From the NCBI RefSeq assembly GCF_000213175.1, contig NW_009799179.1, forward strand, positions 7,673,981-7,737,980: a DNA stretch of 64,000 bases, read 5' to 3'. This document shows, piece after piece, positions 59,185 through 64,000 of the stretch. The notes beneath the pieces were generated by a model that was not told the DNA's origin, did not search any database, and saw only the letters and a program-made list of their open reading frames with translations. Positions within the stretch are counted from its first letter, which is position 1. Each line of letters starts with the position of its first letter. Made by a program: the position numbers and the translations under genes. Source of the DNA: Neurospora tetrasperma FGSC 2508. Lineage: Eukaryota; Ascomycota; Sordariomycetes; Sordariales; Sordariaceae.

Positions 59185-60483
59185 ATGGCAACAGTGCATG
59201 GCCATAGCATGTCTAAATCTGGCGTTGGCCGGGATTACATTACAGATCTTTACATTGGACCACCTCGACGGCCTCCTCAACGGCCTCCTCGATGGCCTCC
59301 ATTACCCACATCCAGACATTCACGAGGGACATCACTTCCACCTCTAGTCATCCCGAACAATGCATCTCCAGCACCGAGACCGCTTTCTGAGTTCCGGCCC
59401 AAGGAAGCATCCGCTACCGTGTTTCTGAACTTTTCACTTCCACGGCCTGTTGCCTGCAGAAAGAAATCAAGCGTTGACATCACCGCATCCAACACACAGT
59501 CAACACATCTTTCTGTACCAAACACAAACTCAACACATGGCGAAAGCAATCACTTCTCGTCCAACGCTGGCTGTGTTCCACCTCCCCCAAAATCACCACA
59601 ACGACCCTCAACGTCCAGGGGACACTACCAAATACCCCCTCCCCTACCAACACCAAACCGACCTCTATCAAGCGGATCAGACTCAATACCATCACGGCCC
59701 CTCTCATCAGGATCCGACCAAGTCCCAGAACTAGAACCGGACTTTTACAATGACGACGTCAGCATCATCTCCGACGCAGCCCAAACACCTCCACCACCCA
59801 CCTACGCGCCTCCCTCACCACCAGTCAAATCACCCCTCCGTCCCTGGTCCGTAGGATCCTCCTACTCTCAAGTCTCGTCTTCATCTTCTTCTTCTTCAGG
59901 ATTTCCACTGCACCGCTCCAGCTTCTACCCCGGCAAGCGCAACCCGCCACCACGCATCAACTTCCGCCCCTCCTCCCAGGCTTACTACCCCACAAGCAGA
60001 AAGAGCGTGCCCAACCTCCGACAACAGTCAGAGTCAGCAGACGACTCGACGGGGTCCGAAGACAACGACACAACAACAACAACCACCACGGGAACAACAG
60101 GAAATGGAAGACGGCAGCCAAAGACTTACAAGCTCGACGCCCGAAGCCGCCGCCGCCGCCGCGAAATGAGCCCGTCGGATGTAGACCTGGATGACCCCAC
60201 CGCCCGTGAATGCAGCAAGGCCGAAGCCGAGGCTTTCACGCAGCTGATTGGCATCATTGATCGGTTTAACGCCAGGGAGGGGGGATCGCCGTCTGTACCT
60301 GATCGGTTGGCGAGACGGGTGTCGTCGTTGCATTTGCGGGTGGCGACGCCGGTGTTTGATCCGGCGGATGAACAGAGGGAGCTATGGGCTAAGGGCTTGA
60401 GGAAGGTGAGCCCGACTGTGTATGTGGCGGATGTGGACAGCGTTTGGGGTTATTATTTTAATGAGGAAGACACTCCTATTTGA
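59185..60483 (+). CDS. Pro/Ser-rich hypothetical protein, 432 aa
   Basis: Function not recognised. Residues 1-270 are disordered, rich in Pro, Ser and Arg, with RPP/PPRRPP repeats near the N-terminus, a tandem RPLSSGSD (about 156-176), and an eight-Ser run near 235. An acidic segment and a Thr-only run (about 300-310) lead to a basic cluster (RSRRRRR). The C-terminal 100 residues look folded: CSKAEAEAFTQLIGIIDRFN, then PDRLARRVSSLHLRV and the end TVYVADVDSVWGYYFNEEDT. The start is the first ATG in frame downstream of a TATA-like box. Confidence 0.75.
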   Translation: MATVHGHSMSKSGVGRDYITDLYIGPPRRPPQRPPRWPPLPTSRHSRGTSLPPLVIPNNASPAPRPLSEFRPKEASATVFLNFSLPRPVACRKKSSVDITASNTQSTHLSVPNTNSTHGESNHFSSNAGCVPPPPKSPQRPSTSRGHYQIPPPLPTPNRPLSSGSDSIPSRPLSSGSDQVPELEPDFYNDDVSIISDAAQTPPPPTYAPPSPPVKSPLRPWSVGSSYSQVSSSSSSSSGFPLHRSSFYPGKRNPPPRINFRPSSQAYYPTSRKSVPNLRQQSESADDSTGSEDNDTTTTTTTGTTGNGRRQPKTYKLDARSRRRRREMSPSDVDLDDPTARECSKAEAEAFTQLIGIIDRFNAREGGSPSVPDRLARRVSSLHLRVATPVFDPADEQRELWAKGLRKVSPTVYVADVDSVWGYYFNEEDTPI

Positions 60484-60915
60484 GAGAGGGGGGTGATTAA
60501 TGGTCAGGGGAAGAGGAGTCAAAAGACACTGAAAGGTTAGGCAATGTCGGGCAGGGACTTTTTGCATATACACATGGCTGGAGTTAGTTTGTATTTAGGG
60601 GGTTTGTACATATGATACCAACTGGCTGATGATAATGAATATAGAATACAGTCATAATTCTTCATCCCCTCTTTCCCCTTTGCTGTCGGTGATTGAAGTT
60701 ATTGCGTAGAAGATTTCCCAAAGGTCCAAGTTATTCAATTTGAATTGTACTGTAAAGCAATCGCCAAGAAAAATAAAACCCATCAAGCGCGAAAACGTGC
60801 AGACAGAATGAATTTCTTTATCGAATGACGCGCAAGCATCGCATCGCAATGGCGATTAAAACATTAGGTCATCAACTCGACGGGGAAAAAAAATCGAGAC
60901 CAAATGAGATTTTGC
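60484..60915. other. 3' flank of the 432-aa gene
   Basis: AT-rich, contains AATAAA-like signals; no gene recognised. Confidence 0.5.
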
Positions 60916-60922
60916 AAAAAAA
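60916..60922 (-). terminator. RNA polymerase III terminator of tRNA-Val
   Basis: Seven A on the plus strand (T on the transcribed strand), 12 bases after the tRNA 3' end. Confidence 0.7.
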
Positions 60923-60934
60923 TGAAGATAGAAT

Positions 60935-61008
60935 TGATCCGACCCAGGCTCGATCTGGGGACCTTCAGTGTGTTAGACTGACGTGATAACCAACTACACT
61001 ATCGGACC
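60935..61008 (-). tRNA. tRNA-Val(AAC), no intron
   Basis: Minus strand: acceptor GGTCCGA with TCGGATC (one G-U) and discriminator A; D arm TGTAGTTGGTTATCA; anticodon stem TCAGT/ACTGA around loop CTAACAC, anticodon AAC at 60972-60974; T arm CCCAG-ATCGAGC-CTGGG. All stems pair. Confidence 0.93.
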
Positions 61009-61202
61009 GTTTTTTATTGAAGATTTGGCTTTGAGTGGGGTTTCATAAGCTCAGTGATTCCTACCACCCGCATGAGCGAAAAATTTGGCTGGCATGCCAT
61101 CCCGGCTTTCCGCCCGAAGTGTTCCAAGTGGGACAACACACGACAGAAACAAAAAAAATCAAAAAAAGATGGCGAAAAATCAAACTGACTCGTTCGAGAA
61201 AC

Positions 61203-62099
61203 NNNNNNNNNNNNNNNNNNNNNNNNNNNNNNNNNNNNNNNNNNNNNNNNNNNNNNNNNNNNNNNNNNNNNNNNNNNNNNNNNNNNNNNNNNNNNNNNNN
61301 NNNNNNNNNNNNNNNNNNNNNNNNNNNNNNNNNNNNNNNNNNNNNNNNNNNNNNNNNNNNNNNNNNNNNNNNNNNNNNNNNNNNNNNNNNNNNNNNNNNN
61401 NNNNNNNNNNNNNNNNNNNNNNNNNNNNNNNNNNNNNNNNNNNNNNNNNNNNNNNNNNNNNNNNNNNNNNNNNNNNNNNNNNNNNNNNNNNNNNNNNNNN
61501 NNNNNNNNNNNNNNNNNNNNNNNNNNNNNNNNNNNNNNNNNNNNNNNNNNNNNNNNNNNNNNNNNNNNNNNNNNNNNNNNNNNNNNNNNNNNNNNNNNNN
61601 NNNNNNNNNNNNNNNNNNNNNNNNNNNNNNNNNNNNNNNNNNNNNNNNNNNNNNNNNNNNNNNNNNNNNNNNNNNNNNNNNNNNNNNNNNNNNNNNNNNN
61701 NNNNNNNNNNNNNNNNNNNNNNNNNNNNNNNNNNNNNNNNNNNNNNNNNNNNNNNNNNNNNNNNNNNNNNNNNNNNNNNNNNNNNNNNNNNNNNNNNNNN
61801 NNNNNNNNNNNNNNNNNNNNNNNNNNNNNNNNNNNNNNNNNNNNNNNNNNNNNNNNNNNNNNNNNNNNNNNNNNNNNNNNNNNNNNNNNNNNNNNNNNNN
61901 NNNNNNNNNNNNNNNNNNNNNNNNNNNNNNNNNNNNNNNNNNNNNNNNNNNNNNNNNNNNNNNNNNNNNNNNNNNNNNNNNNNNNNNNNNNNNNNNNNNN
62001 NNNNNNNNNNNNNNNNNNNNNNNNNNNNNNNNNNNNNNNNNNNNNNNNNNNNNNNNNNNNNNNNNNNNNNNNNNNNNNNNNNNNNNNNNNNNNNNNNNN
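61203..62099. other. Sequence gap (897 N)
   Basis: Unbroken run of N. Long apparent open frames crossing it have no meaning. Confidence 1.
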
Positions 62100-62118
62100 A
62101 CCACTAAACCACTGGCGC
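62100..62118 (-). tRNA. Probable tRNA-Gly, 5' end only, cut by the gap
   Basis: The last 19 readable bases before the gap, on the minus strand, are GCGCCAGTGGTTTAGTGGT. This has the acceptor strand and D-arm start of fungal tRNA-Gly(GCC); the yeast gene starts GCGCAAGTGGTTTAGTGGT. Anticodon and 3' half lie in the N run, so the identity is from similarity of the 5' end only. Confidence 0.6.
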
Positions 62119-64000
62119 TTTTTGTGGTTATTGCCAAGAATTGCTGGCGTATGTCCTTATGAAACCTTGTTTCGCTCAATGTTGAAGAGGAGAAACACGG
62201 TAGGATACATGTAGTCAGCAGCACAACAGCGAAGAGCCAACTTGATCGTCGCAATTTTGTGACGTAGTTTGTTTCTTGAAGAATACACTACCGACTACCC
62301 GGAACACCATCCGAACTCTCGTCTGCAACGCGCTGCACAGACAAAATGCCGATCAGGTACCACGCAGTTTGTTCATCCCATCGATTTCTTTCATGCGGAA
62401 CTTGTTCATCTGACAAAGCATCCACGTGCGCTCCCGAATTGTCTATGCCTCAGATGCAAAGCGACTGTAACAGCAAAAGAAGTCATGGTTCAGTTTCCCC
62501 AAGATTTTGTAAATCTCGACGCGCACCTTGAAGTCGGAAGGTTGAGGTCTATAATAGAACACAATTTCGGGACTGCATCAACGAGCAGGAAAAAAGACAT
62601 GACCCCCCCTGTTATGTAAGTACCTGGCACGAACCACCGCCCAAGGCCAAAAATCCGGGGTTATGTACCTAAGGTTCGGTACTTGGGTAGGTACCTACCC
62701 CGCCTATTAACCTTTGCCCATAACACCCACCAACTAAGTGTACCTACCTACCTTGCTATACCAATAACCCAAAAAAAAGCTGCGTGGCACCTTCAAATAT
62801 GCTGATCGCCATGTATGTTACGACCGAAAAAGGTGCCAGCTTGTCTGTCGGGTATGAGCGTGCTTGGGAGCTTGGAGCTTCGTTGGATCTTAGTTAGTGG
62901 TGATGGTCCCTTCCCGCATGCCCCTGCAGCATGCAACTTCCCCAACCCCGACCAACCCCAACCTCATGCGGCGCGTTCATTTGAGCAAGTTTACATGTTC
63001 CAACTAACACCGACCAACCACCAATCCTTCCTTCAACCCCGCGAAAACCTGAGTAGGTACTTGGCAATGAAGCCACGACGTTACCTTCTGGTCCTTTTCG
63101 TTGTGAGGTTCTGCTTGGCCCAGCTTTCATGTTTCTTCGCTACCCTCGATCGAACTGGATACATATCTACGGCTCTAATGTTATTGCCCGAATCGTTCAT
63201 AGAAAAGAGCACTTCACCAATGCAAAGCGGCATTTCTCAATCCGATTCTGGTGTCCAGACCGTGACATCGAAAGGAAACCGAAGACGACCTCAACCTCGA
63301 CTAGACGGGAGCAAGGGCTGGCTACCTACCTAGGTGGAAGGAGGACACCAGATGGGACGGGGGAGGGAACGCCTTTTTGAATTATGTACAACTTGCTCAC
63401 TTAGTGTCCCGTTTTGGTGAGGTTATTGGATTGCCAAGAAAGAAAAAAAGAGACCTGGAAGCTGCCATGCTCCCGCTTGAAATAAAAGCTGGATATGGAA
63501 GCTGCTGCGAAGTTGCGACCATGGATTATTTCACTTCCCCTCCTCTTCCTTGTCATTCACAGCTGAGAAGGTAAAAGGTAAAGTAGGTAGGTAATGGAAG
63601 GTACGTCCCGGAAATGGTACCTGGATACATAGAAGCTACGTATCAAGGCTGCACTGAGCTTGAGCAAGATAGTGGGGCCTGCCGCCGCCACGCATCCTAG
63701 GTATGTATTCCACGTTGGTGGCACCAACAACTTGCTCAATTTGTTGTTCATCGGTTCGGTGAATGGGATTCATCAGTCAATTCTCGAATCTGCGGAATTA
63801 AAGAGCTGTGTTCTTTCCCCTTGGCAAACAAGTACAAGGTCTTCCCCCCCTTCCTCGACTCGCCCGTGCTTTTCAACCGTCCACCGGACTGAGGATACAT
63901 CAACCGCCGATAAATAAAAACCAAACAAACCATTTAATAATGTTTGGTTACGCACGTACTTCCCGAAAAGCTCCGCGACTTTGTAATAATTCGGATCCCT
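62119..64000. other. Terminal intergenic region, no gene recognised
   Basis: Contains TACCTA-rich DNA, with a 16-bp perfect palindrome GGGTAGGTACCTACCC at 62685-62700 and further CTACCTACC copies near 62748 and 63327. Short open frames on both strands have no recognisable features. Confidence 0.5.

Noticed and set aside
61061-62254. Open frames of 340-397 residues at the gap
   Set aside because: They consist almost wholly of unknown bases.
63067-63333. Possible 88-residue secreted protein starting MKPRRYLLVLFVVRFCLAQL
   Set aside because: The N-terminus resembles a signal peptide, but there is no other support and the rest has no recognisable feature.

Overview
The window is nuclear DNA of a filamentous ascomycete, most likely a Sordariales species close to Neurospora. 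The reasons are short introns (55-163 nt) with GTAAGT/GTATGT donors, fungal gene families (Sed5, Sec2, ZIP transporter, GCY-type aldo/keto reductase), intron-containing tRNA genes, and a 19.5-kb AT-rich block that looks mutated by repeat-induced point mutation (RIP). It is draft sequence with one 897-base run of N.

Left part (1-24354, ordinary gene space). The last exon of a polyol/sorbitol-type dehydrogenase runs into the window and converges on a six-exon aldo/keto reductase. A four-exon Sed5 t-SNARE gene follows. Next come two very large, mostly disordered fungal proteins in tandem (1074 and 1979 residues), then, converging on them, a Sec2-type Rab exchange factor. Sed5 and Sec2 both serve membrane traffic, but I see no sign that they are co-regulated.

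Middle (24355-43904, transposon graveyard). The start of a pogo/Fot1-like DNA transposon is cut by a Ty3/gypsy LTR element. That element is split inside pol by a second Ty3/gypsy element of 11,490 bp with two 391-bp LTRs and a 5-bp target duplication. Differences between the LTRs are all transitions. The outer element's right LTR is a 21-bp stub, and the other half of the pogo element is missing, so a deletion probably removed both. A tRNA-Ile(AAU) gene with a 24-nt intron lies 372 bp beyond the stub.

Zinc locus (45332-50000), the most interesting part. A ZIP zinc transporter (minus strand) and a small, predicted GPI-anchored His/Asp-rich secreted protein (plus strand) are divergent. They share an exactly spaced motif, C-x2-H-x4-[FH]-C: three copies in the transporter's N-terminal ectodomain and two in the secreted protein. 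In three of the five copies an intron cuts the same residue (motif position 8) in the same phase (2). Both proteins also have the order motif, His-Asp run, motif. The secreted protein therefore looks like a detached, GPI-tethered relative of the transporter ectodomain. Candidate zinc-response elements (ACCTTGATGG) lie between the two genes and just downstream.

Right part (50000-64000). This holds a 996-bp non-autonomous DNA element with inverted termini and many GGTTACG repeats, a tRNA-Pro(UGG), two hypothetical proteins, a tRNA-Val(AAC), the sequence gap, and the first 19 nt of a probable tRNA-Gly at the gap edge. The rest is intergenic DNA in which I recognise no gene.
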